Assembly: GCF_021462285.1 (NCBI RefSeq)
Contig: NZ_CP082787.1
Coordinates: forward strand, 4,092,001 to 4,156,000
Source of the DNA: Serratia entomophila
GTDB taxonomy: Bacteria; Pseudomonadota; Gammaproteobacteria; Enterobacterales; Enterobacteriaceae
Direction: 5' to 3'
Length of the DNA stretch: 64,000 nt
A program made the position numbers and the translations under genes. The notes under the pieces are model-generated. The model ran no database searches and had not been told where the DNA came from. It was given only the letters and a program-made list of their open reading frames with translations. Shown here one piece after another: positions 35,579 through 43,798 of this stretch. The stretch's first letter is position 1. The number at the start of each line of letters is the position of its first letter.

Positions 35579-37555
35579 TTATTCGTCTTCCAGGTAGGTA
35601 TAGCCATACAGACCGGCTTCGAACTCTTCCAGGAACTGCGCCTGCAGCGCGTCGTCCAGATCGGTTTCTTTTACCTGATCGCGGAACTTGGCCAGCAACG
35701 CGGTCGGATCGAGCTGCACGTATTCCAGCATGTCCGCCACGGTGTCGCCTTCGTCCGACAGCTCGGTTTCCACGCTGCCGTCCGGGAACACGAACACGTC
35801 GACCGACGCGGTGTCACCGAACAGGTTGTGCATGTTGCCGAGGATCTCCTGGTACGCGCCGACCATGAAGAAGCCCAGCGCCGGCGGGTTATCCGGATCG
35901 TACGGCGGCATCGGCATGGTGGTGGCTACGCCGTCGCCGTCAACGTAATGATCGATGGTGCCGTCGGAGTCGCAGGTGATGTCGAGCAGCACCGCGCGGC
36001 CTTCCGGCGGCTTATCCAACCCTTCCAGCGGCAGGACCGGGAACAGCTGATCGATGCCCCATGCGTCCGGCATGGATTGGAACAGCGAGAAGTTGACGTA
36101 GAACTTGTCCGCCATGCGTTCCTGCAGTTCGTCGATGATCGGACGGTGCGCGCGGTTGCTCGGATCGAGCTGCTGCTGGATCTTGTTGCAGATGTTCAGA
36201 TACAGCTGCTCGGCCCAGGCGCGCTTGGTCAGATCCAGCATGCCGTGCGCGTACTGGGTGTGCACGTCGTGCAGGTCCATCTGGCTGTCGTGCAGCCATT
36301 CGCGCAGCGAGCGGCGGTTTTCCGGCTCGTTCATTTCCAGCCAGGTTTCCCACATGCTCTCCAGCGCGCGCGGCGCGTCTTCCGCCGGCGGCAGCGGCTC
36401 GCTGAACTCATTGCGTTCAACGCCGATCACGTTGGACACCAGCACCGTGTGGTGCGCGGTCACCGCGCGGCCGGATTCGGTGATCACCGTCGGGTGCGGC
36501 AGGCCATGCTCGTTACAGGCGTCGCCGATACCCCAGATGACGTTGTTGGCGTATTCATTCAGGCCGTAGTTCACCGAACAGTCGGACTGCGAACGGGTGC
36601 CTTCATAGTCGACGCCCAAACCGCCGCCCACGTCAAAGCACTGGATATTGACGCCCAGCTTGTGCAGTTCGACGTAGAAACGCGCCGATTCCCGCACGCC
36701 GGTGGCGATGTCGCGAATGTTGGCCAGCTGGGAACCCAGGTGGAAGTGCAGCAGCTGCAAGCTGTCGAGGCGGCCCGCTTCGCGCAGGGTTTCCACCAGC
36801 TTCAGCACCTGTATCGCGGCCAGACCGAACTTGGACTTCTCGCCGCCGCTCGACTGCCACTTACCGGAGCCCTGCGACGCCAGACGCGCACGTACGCCCA
36901 GGCGCGGCACCACGTTCAGCCGCTCGGCCTCTTCCAGCACCATGTTGATCTCGGACATCTTCTCGATCACCAGGTACACCTTGTGCCCCAGCTTCTCGCC
37001 GATCAGCGCCAGGCGGATGTATTCGCGGTCTTTGTAACCGTTGCACACGATCACCGAACGGGTCATGCCGGCATGCGCCAGCACCGCCATCAGCTCGGCC
37101 TTGGAGCCGGCTTCCAGCCCCAGCGGTTCGCCGGAGTTCACCAGGGATTCGATCACCCGGCGGTGTTGGTTCACCTTGATCGGGTAAACCAGGAAATAGC
37201 CGCCCTCATAGCCGAAGGATTCGCGCGCGCGTTTGAACGCGGCGTTGATCGAACGCAGGCGGTGCTGCAGGATCTGCGGGAAACAGAACAGCGCAGGCAG
37301 GCGCTGGCCGTCTTTCTGGCGCTCTTTGACCAGTTCTGCCAGATCGACACGCGCCTGCGGGACGTCCGGATCCGGGCACACGCTGATGTGGCCCAACTCG
37401 TTGACGTCATAGTAATTGTTGCCCCAGTAGGCGACGTTATACGTGCGCAGCATCTTGCTGGCATTACGATCATTCATGGCAACCTCCTGCATGGAGCGCA
37501 AAGATATAGATTCGCCCGCAGCTGACGGACGATGAATCAACAGATCATCAGACAT
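35579..37555 (-). CDS. speA: Biosynthetic arginine decarboxylase
   Basis: SpeA decarboxylates arginine to agmatine with pyridoxal phosphate, the first step of the agmatine route to putrescine. The 658-aa product starts at ATG 37555 ([10 protein letters not shown]) and matches E. coli SpeA in length and sequence. It shows the PLP lysine motif YPIKVNQ, the glycine-rich [13 protein letters not shown] and the C-terminal ending [14 protein letters not shown] frame start at 37567 is less likely. A long leader of several hundred bases precedes it. Its partner speB is 6.9 kb downstream, beyond the fimbrial operon. Confidence 0.97.
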   Translation of the reverse strand: MSDDLLIHRPSAAGESISLRSMQEVAMNDRNASKMLRTYNVAYWGNNYYDVNELGHISVCPDPDVPQARVDLAELVKERQKDGQRLPALFCFPQILQHRLRSINAAFKRARESFGYEGGYFLVYPIKVNQHRRVIESLVNSGEPLGLEAGSKAELMAVLAHAGMTRSVIVCNGYKDREYIRLALIGEKLGHKVYLVIEKMSEINMVLEEAERLNVVPRLGVRARLASQGSGKWQSSGGEKSKFGLAAIQVLKLVETLREAGRLDSLQLLHFHLGSQLANIRDIATGVRESARFYVELHKLGVNIQCFDVGGGLGVDYEGTRSQSDCSVNYGLNEYANNVIWGIGDACNEHGLPHPTVITESGRAVTAHHTVLVSNVIGVERNEFSEPLPPAEDAPRALESMWETWLEMNEPENRRSLREWLHDSQMDLHDVHTQYAHGMLDLTKRAWAEQLYLNICNKIQQQLDPSNRAHRPIIDELQERMADKFYVNFSLFQSMPDAWGIDQLFPVLPLEGLDKPPEGRAVLLDITCDSDGTIDHYVDGDGVATTMPMPPYDPDNPPALGFFMVGAYQEILGNMHNLFGDTASVDVFVFPDGSVETELSDEGDTVADMLEYVQLDPTALLAKFRDQVKETDLDDALQAQFLEEFEAGLYGYTYLEDE

Positions 37556-37792
37556 TACTCGCCTCACATCGCGTACTGACGATACGGTCAGCCACTATCG
37601 CAGCTACAACCCGCGAGAACAACCCAACAAACCGCCCTTTCGGCAGCGAATAAGACTGCCGTTCGCGGTCAGCGTTCGGTTTATGCCCAAAAGAATTATT
37701 GTAAGACACCCTGTTCAAACCTCGTGAATCGGGTCAAGAAACATCCCACAGGAAGGCTGCAGGCTACCCTTGTTCAGTTCTTCAGACGACCG

Positions 37793-37936
37793 TTAGCCGG
37801 CCCGAGGATCCTGAGTAGCGCCCAAGTGTTCATCACACCTGGAAGGTGGTGTAGAGACAAGACGGGAAATAGCAGAAGAATGTGCGCCAGAACGGCACTG
37901 CTGTTGAGAACCAACAACCGGTAGACAACGGATCAT
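37793..37936 (-). CDS. Possible small leader ORF upstream of speA (uncertain)
   Basis: This 47-codon frame (MIRCLPVVGS...) begins at ATG 37936 with GGAGGT nine to ten bases upstream, in the same direction as speA and 238 bases before it. A possible -10 element TATATT lies about 50 bases upstream. It overlaps a second short frame of 19 codons. The peptide is Ser- and Arg-rich with no recognised domain, and may not be translated. It is not similar to E. coli YqgB as far as I can tell. Listed because the Shine-Dalgarno is strong and the leader is long. Confidence 0.25.
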   Translation of the reverse strand: MIRCLPVVGSQQQCRSGAHSSAISRLVSTPPSRCDEHLGATQDPRAG

Positions 37937-38234
37937 TAATCCAACCACCTCCACGCGCGTCGTCCAGGGAGCGAACGAACAAGCCTCTAATATAATGTAA
38001 GAACGTGACCGTTCGATGAAGCGGCGACGACGGAGCCAGAAGTTCACCGCTTCCGGCCCGGCGCTGTGCAGCAAATGAGCCGCGCGCGCAGTTTATACCG
38101 GTAACCCAGGTAAAAAGCAAAATGAAAATTCGGCGGAAACTGTTTCAAGCGGTGAAAATGGCGCCAGCCCGTTTGCGCAAAAGAGCGGAAGCGCAAAAAA
38201 TTACTGGCAATCCGGCTAAAGCCTGACCTAAAAT

Positions 38235-38266
38235 AGACGTCCAGATGTTAATCCATCTATACTGGT
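38235..38266 (+). promoter_or_regulatory. Tandem MetJ boxes at the metK promoter
   Basis: Four consecutive octamers resemble the met box AGACGTCT: AGACGTCC, AGATGTTA, ATCCATCT and ATACTGGT, the first two best. A TATACT -10 element (38258-38263) lies within them, so MetJ with S-adenosylmethionine should repress metK. The start point would be near 38270, leaving a leader of about 140 bases. Confidence 0.75.
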
Positions 38267-38411
38267 TAACTGATAAACTGCTTAACGGCTTTGCCTGAGG
38301 GGCGTTGCAGGATGCATCTCGCGCCATCAGCGGAAGACCCTTCGCTTTGATGCCGGATCTCCAGCGCTGTGCAGTAATTTCTAACCCGTCTTATGCAAGG
38401 TAAAGAATACA

Positions 38412-39566
38412 ATGGCTAAACACCTATTCACGTCCGAATCCGTCTCCGAAGGACATCCTGATAAAATCGCCGACCAGATTTCCGATGCCGTACTCGACGC
38501 CATCCTGGAACAGGATCCTAAAGCGCGCGTAGCCTGCGAAACCTACGTGAAAACCGGCATGGTATTGGTCGGCGGCGAAATCACCACCAGCGCCTGGGTC
38601 GATATCGAAGAGATCACCCGTAAAACCGTGCGTGAAATCGGCTACGTTCATTCGGATATGGGTTTTGACGCCAACTCCTGTGCGGTACTGAGCGCCATCG
38701 GCAAGCAATCCCCGGACATCAACCAGGGCGTTGACCGTACCGATCCGCTGGAACAGGGTGCTGGCGATCAGGGCCTGATGTTTGGCTATGCCACCAACGA
38801 AACCGACGTGCTGATGCCTGCGCCGGTGACCTACGCGCACCGTCTGGTGCAGCGCCAGTCCGAAGTGCGTAAAAACGGCACCCTGCCGTGGCTGCGCCCG
38901 GACGCCAAGAGCCAGGTGACCTTCCAGTATGACGACGGCAAAATCGTCGGCATCGACGCCGTGGTGCTGTCTACCCAGCACTCCGAAGACATCGCGCTGA
39001 AAGATCTGCAAGAAGCGGTGATGGAAGAGATCATCAAGCCGGTGCTGCCGGCGGAATGGCTGAGCGCCAGCACCAAATACCACATCAACCCGACCGGCCG
39101 CTTCGTTATCGGCGGCCCAATGGGCGACTGTGGCCTGACCGGCCGCAAGATCATCGTCGACACCTACGGCGGCATGGCCCGTCACGGCGGCGGCGCGTTC
39201 TCCGGCAAGGATCCGTCCAAGGTTGACCGTTCCGCCGCTTACGCCGCGCGCTACGTGGCGAAAAACATCGTCGCCGCCGGCCTGGCCGACCGCTGCGAGA
39301 TCCAGGTTTCTTACGCCATCGGCGTGGCGGAACCGACCTCCATCATGGTGGAAACCTTCGGCACCGAGAAAGTCCCTACCGAACAGCTGACGCTGCTGGT
39401 GCGCGAGTTCTTTGATCTGCGCCCATACGGCCTGATCCAGATGATGGATCTGCTGCAGCCGATCTATCGCGAAACCGCCGCCTACGGCCACTTCGGCCGC
39501 GAGCACTTCCCTTGGGAAGCGACCGACAAGGCAGCGCTGCTGCGCGAGGCCGCCGGCCTGAAATAA
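38412..39566 (+). CDS. metK: S-adenosylmethionine synthetase
   Basis: MetK forms S-adenosylmethionine from methionine and ATP in the cytoplasm. The 384-aa product equals E. coli MetK in length and shows [13 protein letters not shown] near the start, [15 protein letters not shown] for ATP and methionine binding, and [19 protein letters not shown] near the middle of the C-terminal half. AAGG precedes the ATG by about nine bases. Tandem met boxes upstream indicate MetJ control. A strong terminator follows; a Hok reading frame on the other strand reaches back over it into the metK end. Confidence 0.98.
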   Translation: MAKHLFTSESVSEGHPDKIADQISDAVLDAILEQDPKARVACETYVKTGMVLVGGEITTSAWVDIEEITRKTVREIGYVHSDMGFDANSCAVLSAIGKQSPDINQGVDRTDPLEQGAGDQGLMFGYATNETDVLMPAPVTYAHRLVQRQSEVRKNGTLPWLRPDAKSQVTFQYDDGKIVGIDAVVLSTQHSEDIALKDLQEAVMEEIIKPVLPAEWLSASTKYHINPTGRFVIGGPMGDCGLTGRKIIVDTYGGMARHGGGAFSGKDPSKVDRSAAYAARYVAKNIVAAGLADRCEIQVSYAIGVAEPTSIMVETFGTEKVPTEQLTLLVREFFDLRPYGLIQMMDLLQPIYRETAAYGHFGREHFPWEATDKAALLREAAGLK

Positions 39567-39757
39567 GCCTGCGCATCAACATGAAAACGGCGAGCCTTGG
39601 GCTCGCCGTTTTTGTTTGGCGGGTGCTCGTGGATCAACGCGCCGACAATCAGCGGGCGGATGCGCAGCTCGCAAAGCTGGCTGTGTGTTATCCATGCCAA
39701 TGATATAACCGTGGCACAAATAACGATCAGTTTTAATACGCTCCGTTTGTCAGGCAT
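39482..39757 (-). CDS. hok: Hok/Gef-family type I toxin with C-terminal extension
   Basis: Hok toxins are about 50-aa membrane peptides that collapse the membrane potential. This frame has the single hydrophobic segment [17 protein letters not shown] and the family hallmark LCELRIR, then [11 protein letters not shown] in place of the usual EVAAxLAYE. It does not stop at about 50 residues: it continues to 91 aa through the metK terminator and 85 bases into antisense metK, suggesting loss of the original stop. AAGGAG lies upstream, and an adjacent ATG at 39760 is an alternative start. The mok stop codon overlaps the start. The toxin may be inactive. Confidence 0.75.
   Translation of the reverse strand: MPDKRSVLKLIVICATVISLAWITHSQLCELRIRPLIVGALIHEHPPNKNGEPKARRFHVDAQAYFRPAASRSSAALSVASQGKCSRPKWP
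39584..39617 (+). terminator. Rho-independent terminator of metK
   Basis: AACGGCGAGCC and GGCTCGCCGTT form an 11-bp stem with a TTG loop, followed by TTTTGTTT. It lies 17 bases after metK. The hok reading frame on the minus strand is translated across this hairpin. Confidence 0.9.
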
Positions 39758-39843
39758 CATGCCTTCTTCTCCTTGCCGCGCGGCGGGTAAGAAGCTAACT
39801 TAACGTTGTCAGGCGTTAGAGTGGGCCTCGGGTTGATGTACAT
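39757..39843 (-). CDS. mok: Mok regulatory reading frame coupled to hok
   Basis: This 28-codon frame (MYINPRPTLTPDNVKLASYP...) starts at ATG 39843 and ends with a TGA that overlaps the hok start codons (GCATGATG). In the R1 plasmid and E. coli loci, Mok translation is needed for Hok translation and is the real target of the antisense RNA. The mok start lies inside the region complementary to the Sok-like hairpin. The arrangement supports an authentic hok/mok/sok locus. Confidence 0.65.
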   Translation of the reverse strand: MYINPRPTLTPDNVKLASYPPRGKEKKA

Positions 39844-39862
39844 CGACTCGGGGCTTTTCTCT
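39808..39862 (+). ncRNA. sok: Sok-like antisense RNA
   Basis: Antisense to the mok/hok leader. A long hairpin at 39825-39854 (left arm GCCTCGGGTTGATG, right arm CATCGACTCGGGGC) is followed by TTTTCTCTTTCTG, an intrinsic terminator. Its sequence strongly resembles chromosomal SokC as I recall it. A weak promoter (TTGCCG at 39773, TAACTT at 39796, 17 bases apart) would start the RNA near 39808. The 5' end is approximate. Confidence 0.7.
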
Positions 39863-39912
39863 TTCTGTCCCTGGCGTATGCTCAGGACGAAAGATCCAGA
39901 GCACCCGCGCGC

Positions 39913-39918
39913 AGTATA
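39913..39918 (-). promoter_or_regulatory. Possible -10 element of the hok mRNA
   Basis: TATACT on the minus strand (39918-39913) lies just upstream of the GC-rich leader of the mok-hok transcript, placing the start near 39906, about 150 bases before hok. No good -35 element was found. Confidence 0.4.
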
Positions 39919-40006
39919 TTCATCTCCCCGCACATTCCCGTTCCCCTTTTCGCACTCAATGCCGTTTCTGCGTCCCGATGCGCAACGCCTTGCAACGGCC
40001 TGAAAG

Positions 40007-40040
40007 CAGAAAAGACCAGGGCCCGGCGATGCCGAGCCCT
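40007..40040 (-). terminator. Rho-independent terminator of the fhu operon
   Basis: On the minus strand AGGGCTCGGC and GCCGGGCCCT form a 10-bp stem with one mismatch and a 3-base loop, followed by GGTCTTTTCTG. It lies 20 bases after the fhuB stop. Confidence 0.75.
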
Positions 40041-40060
40041 CGATGTTGCGACAGCGCCGA

Positions 40061-42049
40061 TTACGACGTCTGCTTGCGCAACAGATAGACGAAATACGGC
40101 GCGCCGATAAAGGTCGCCAGCAGCCCGGCGGGGATCTGATACGGGAACATCACCATCCGCCCGCACCAGTCGGCGAACACCATCAGCAGGCCGCCCAACA
40201 GCGCGGCGATCAGCATCTGCGGCAGCGCACGGCGGAACCCCAGCATGCGCGCCATATGCGGCGCCATCAGGCCGATAAAGCTCAACGGCCCCACGGTCAG
40301 CGTCGCCATGGCGGTCAGGGTGGCGGCCAGCAGCAGAATGGCCAGCCGCACCGGCGTCAGCGCAATGCCCACCGAACGGGCGGTGGCGCCGCCCAGCGGC
40401 AGAATGGTCAGCCAGCGGCGGCACAGCGGCGCCAACGCGATCAGCCCGGCGGCGATCAGCGCGGTGCGCACCGCCTGAGCGGCATCCACCGAGTAGGTTG
40501 AACCGGAGATCCAGGTCAGCAGGCCGCCCATGCGCGGGTCGCCGCTGGCCAGCAGCAGGAAAATGGTGGTGGTGAAGGCGGTGCTGAGCGCAATGCCGGC
40601 CAGCAGCATGCGCTCGGTGGAGAAACCGCCGCGCCCGGCGGCGATCATGATCACCAGCAGCGTGCCGGCGGCCCCCAGGCTGCCCGCCGGCAGCAGCCAG
40701 GCGAAGGCATCGCCCGGCACGATAAACAGCATCACCACCACGCCAAAGGCCGCGCCGGAGCTGATGCCCAGCACTTCCGGGCTGGACATCGGGTTGCCGG
40801 TCAGCTTTTGGATCAGGGTTCCGGCCACCGCCAGCATCATGCCCGCCGCCAGCGCCGACAGCACCCGCGGCCAACGCCACGGCAACAGGGACTCCAGTTC
40901 CGGCCCCAGGCTCCAGTGCCAGCCGTGGGCGTTCTTGCCGAACATCAGCGCCACCGCCAGTCCGGCTAACAGCAGCGCCCCCGCCAGCGCTATCCAGCCC
41001 GGCAGATGCCCGCGTTCCGCCGGCACCTTGTCGCCCAGGTTCGTCGGCGGCGGCGTGGCGGCGCTGCGCAAGCGCGGCAACAGCCACAGCAGCAGCGGCG
41101 CGCCAAACAGCGCGGTCGCTGCCCCGGTCGGGATCTCACGCCACACCTGCGTCAGCCAGATCATCACCTGATCGGTCAACCACAGCAGCAATGCACCCAG
41201 CAGCGGCGCCAACATCATGCGGTGCGCCAGCCGGCGCGCCCCCAGCATTTTCGCCATCAACGGCGCGAACAGCCCGATAAAGCCAATGACCCCCACGGCG
41301 TTCACCAGCATGGCGCTGAAGATAATGGCCAACGCCAGCGCGCAAAAGCGCGCCATCGACAGACCCAACCCCAGGTTACGCGCCACGCCATCGTCCAGCC
41401 CCAGCAGCGTCAGCGGGCGCAACAGCAGCACCGCCAGCGCGGCTGCTACCAGCAATCGCGGCAGGATAAACTGCACCGCGCTCCAGTCCTGCTGGTTCAG
41501 CGCGCCGGTGCTCCACAGGAACAAGCCCTGCAGCCGATCGTAATTGAACAGCGCCAGCAGGCTGTTGACCGCGCCGCAATACAGCCCCAGCACCAGCCCG
41601 GCCAGGATCAGCGTCACCGGCGACATGCGTTTGCCCCAGGCCACGCCGAATACCAACCCGCCCACCACTATGGCGCCGGCCATGGCGGCCAGCTGGCGGG
41701 TAAATTCACCGCCCGGCAGCACCCACAGCGTGGCGATGGTCAGGCCCAGCTGCGCGCCGGCGGAAACCCCCAGCGTCGCCGGCTCCGCCAGCGGGTTGCG
41801 CAACACCTGTTGAAACAGCACGCCGACCAGCCCCAGCCCGGCGCCGGCCAGCAAAGACACCGATAGCCGCGGCAGCAGGCTGTAGTGGAACAGCATTTGG
41901 TTCACGTCTTCGATGCCGGGTGCGCTCAGCGCCGCCCCCCACTGCGCCAGCGGCAGCTGCTGCAGCAGGTTGTAGATAGTCAAGCCGCCGGCCGCCGCCA
42001 ACAGCAGCAGGATCAGCGTCAGGGGTAGTGCCCGATTGCCTGCGTTCAT
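40061..42049 (-). CDS. fhuB: Ferrichrome transport permease FhuB
   Basis: FhuB is the inner-membrane channel for ferric hydroxamate siderophores. The 662-aa product (E. coli 660) has two homologous BtuCD-type permease halves in one chain. Each half contains the ATPase-contact segment: ARNLGLGLSMAR in the first and ARSVGIALTPVRLA in the second, and a GFIGLFAPLMAKML / SFIGLMAPHMARML pair. The start at 42049 overlaps the fhuD stop codon (ATGA), so it is translationally coupled; the frame extends upstream to 42175 inside fhuD. Confidence 0.96.
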   Translation of the reverse strand: MNAGNRALPLTLILLLLAAAGGLTIYNLLQQLPLAQWGAALSAPGIEDVNQMLFHYSLLPRLSVSLLAGAGLGLVGVLFQQVLRNPLAEPATLGVSAGAQLGLTIATLWVLPGGEFTRQLAAMAGAIVVGGLVFGVAWGKRMSPVTLILAGLVLGLYCGAVNSLLALFNYDRLQGLFLWSTGALNQQDWSAVQFILPRLLVAAALAVLLLRPLTLLGLDDGVARNLGLGLSMARFCALALAIIFSAMLVNAVGVIGFIGLFAPLMAKMLGARRLAHRMMLAPLLGALLLWLTDQVMIWLTQVWREIPTGAATALFGAPLLLWLLPRLRSAATPPPTNLGDKVPAERGHLPGWIALAGALLLAGLAVALMFGKNAHGWHWSLGPELESLLPWRWPRVLSALAAGMMLAVAGTLIQKLTGNPMSSPEVLGISSGAAFGVVVMLFIVPGDAFAWLLPAGSLGAAGTLLVIMIAAGRGGFSTERMLLAGIALSTAFTTTIFLLLASGDPRMGGLLTWISGSTYSVDAAQAVRTALIAAGLIALAPLCRRWLTILPLGGATARSVGIALTPVRLAILLLAATLTAMATLTVGPLSFIGLMAPHMARMLGFRRALPQMLIAALLGGLLMVFADWCGRMVMFPYQIPAGLLATFIGAPYFVYLLRKQTS

Positions 42050-42954
42050 GAATTGCGCTCCTGCACCTGTTCCAGCACGCGGCAAAAACGCATCGCCGAC
42101 AGCGTGGCGCCGTAGAACCACACCGCCGGCACCTGCCGCAGCTGGTTTTGTCGCACGAAAGGCAGCGCCCGCCACAGCGGCGTCGCGCTGACCTTGTCCA
42201 TCATCGCCTGATTGCCATGATCGAGATAAATCGCCCGCGCATTGCTCACCGCCATCAGGCGTTCAATCCCCACGACCGCGGTGCCCCAAAAGTTGGTTTC
42301 CCCTTCCCAGGCGTTCTTGATGCCAAGCTGGTCCATCACTTCCTGGAACAGGCTTTTCTGGCCGATAATCAGCGCATGGCGGCTGTCGATCAGGGAGAAC
42401 ATCAGCAACGGCTGCCGGGTATATGAATGCAGGCGCTGGCGTGCGTCCTGCATAAAACGGTCAAACTGCGCCAGATGTTGCACCGCGCGGGTTTCCACCC
42501 CCAACCGCTGGGCCAGCGCCTGCAACGACTGCCTGGCCACCGTCAGCGGTTTGCCACTGCCGTCGTTGAAGCCGAAGCTCATGGTCGGGGCTATTGGTTG
42601 CAGCTTTTGCGGCGTCGGGCCGTAGCCCTGCGACAGCAGCACCAGAGAAGGCTTCAGCTGCTGCAGCAGTTCCAGATTGGGCTCGGTGCGCTGGCCGACG
42701 TCGAAAACCGACGCAGGCAGCTTCGGCTCCTCCACCCACAGGTTGTAGTTATGGATGTCGGCCACCGCCAGCGGCATGATGCCCAACGCCAACAGCAGCT
42801 CGATGGGCAACCACTCCAGCGCCGCAATGCGGGTGATATCGGGCGGCACATCGATGGCCCTGCCCGGCAGGGAAAACAGCAGCGGCGACAGCGCCATGGC
42901 CGTCAATAAACGGCGGCGCATCGGGTCAGGATAAGCATTGAAAGAAGCAGACAT
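42046..42954 (-). CDS. fhuD: Ferric hydroxamate periplasmic-binding protein FhuD
   Basis: FhuD binds ferrichrome and other Fe3+-hydroxamates in the periplasm and hands them to FhuB. The 302-aa precursor has a twin-arginine-like leader (MRRRLLTAMALSPLLF), as in E. coli FhuD, then the conserved IAALEWLPIELLLALGI and VPAVWFYGATLSAMRF. Its start abuts the fhuC stop codon (42954). The operon order fhuA-C-D-B is that of E. coli. Confidence 0.96.
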   Translation of the reverse strand: MSASFNAYPDPMRRRLLTAMALSPLLFSLPGRAIDVPPDITRIAALEWLPIELLLALGIMPLAVADIHNYNLWVEEPKLPASVFDVGQRTEPNLELLQQLKPSLVLLSQGYGPTPQKLQPIAPTMSFGFNDGSGKPLTVARQSLQALAQRLGVETRAVQHLAQFDRFMQDARQRLHSYTRQPLLMFSLIDSRHALIIGQKSLFQEVMDQLGIKNAWEGETNFWGTAVVGIERLMAVSNARAIYLDHGNQAMMDKVSATPLWRALPFVRQNQLRQVPAVWFYGATLSAMRFCRVLEQVQERNS

Positions 42955-43751
42955 CAGTAGACAAAACTCACCGGAGCGCCGCCGCTTGGGTGCGGCAGCG
43001 TGCCCATAGGGATCCCATAAATTTGCTCCAGCACCGGGCCCCGCATCAGTTCCAGCGGGGCGCCCTGGGCAATCATTTCACCGCCGCGCAGCGCCACCAG
43101 ATGGTCACAGTAGCGCGCCGCCATGTTGATGTCGTGCAGCACCGCGATCACCGTCAGGCCGCGCTCGCGGCTCAGGCGCTGGATCAGCGCCAACACCTCA
43201 ACCTGGTGGGCGATGTCCAGCGCCGAGGTCGGTTCGTCCAGCAGCAGGCAGCGGCTGTCTTGCGCCACCATCATCGCCAGCCAGGCCCGTTGACGTTCTC
43301 CGCCGGACAAGCTGTCCACCAGCCGGTTGGCGAAGGGCTTCAGGCCCACCAGCGCTATCGCCTCCTCCACCTGTTCGCGGTCGTTGACGCCGAAGCGGCC
43401 CAGCGCGCCGTGCCACGGGTAGCGGCCGATAGCCACCAGTTCGCGCACCGTCATGCCTTCCGCCGCGGGCAGCTGCTGCGGCAAGTAAGCGACCTGGCGG
43501 GCAAAGGCTTTGCTGTCCCACTGCGCCAGCGGCTGCTGATTCAGCAAGGCGCGGCCGGCCGTAGGGTTATGGTGGCGGCCGAGTATTTTCAGCAGCGTGG
43601 ATTTGCCGGAGCCGTTATGGCCGATCAATCCGCAGACTTTACCTTCGGGGAAGGTCAGCGACAGCGGCTGCAGCAGCACGCGGCCGGGCACGGCGAAGCT
43701 GGCGTTGTCCAGCGCGAAGGCGGCGTTGCGGTTGAAGTGTTTATCCTGCAT
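42954..43751 (-). CDS. fhuC: Ferric hydroxamate ABC transporter ATPase FhuC
   Basis: FhuC powers ferric hydroxamate import at the inner membrane. The 265-aa protein has Walker A GHNGSGKST (about 39-47), signature LSGGERQR, Walker B CLLLDEPTSALD and the switch His in AVLHDINMAARYC. It follows fhuA by 47 bases and ends against fhuD. Length matches E. coli FhuC (265 aa). Confidence 0.96.
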   Translation of the reverse strand: MQDKHFNRNAAFALDNASFAVPGRVLLQPLSLTFPEGKVCGLIGHNGSGKSTLLKILGRHHNPTAGRALLNQQPLAQWDSKAFARQVAYLPQQLPAAEGMTVRELVAIGRYPWHGALGRFGVNDREQVEEAIALVGLKPFANRLVDSLSGGERQRAWLAMMVAQDSRCLLLDEPTSALDIAHQVEVLALIQRLSRERGLTVIAVLHDINMAARYCDHLVALRGGEMIAQGAPLELMRGPVLEQIYGIPMGTLPHPSGGAPVSFVY

Positions 43752-43798
43752 AGATCCTACTTTGACCGGAGCGGCATGGCGCCGCCCCGGCGAGCCAA

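Larger units (their letters stand above)
37556..38411. other. Long intergenic region between speA and metK
   Basis: Besides MetJ boxes near metK (38235-38266), this 856-base region holds a structured speA leader candidate: a CGGCAG-to-CTGCCG hairpin near 37645-37667, a CACACC/GGTGTG-type hairpin near 37834-37853, and a small ORF at 37793-37936 preceded by a good Shine-Dalgarno. No tRNA or known riboswitch was recognised. In E. coli small genes (yqgB and others) lie here; no clear homologue is seen. Confidence 0.5.

Noticed and set aside
37793..38074. 93-codon frame upstream of speA as a full gene
   Set aside because: The upstream half has no start with a ribosome binding site; only the 47-codon part from 37936 has one, and it is listed as uncertain.
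38424..39506. 360-codon frame antisense to metK
   Set aside because: Shadow frame of a highly conserved gene; no domain and no ribosome binding site.
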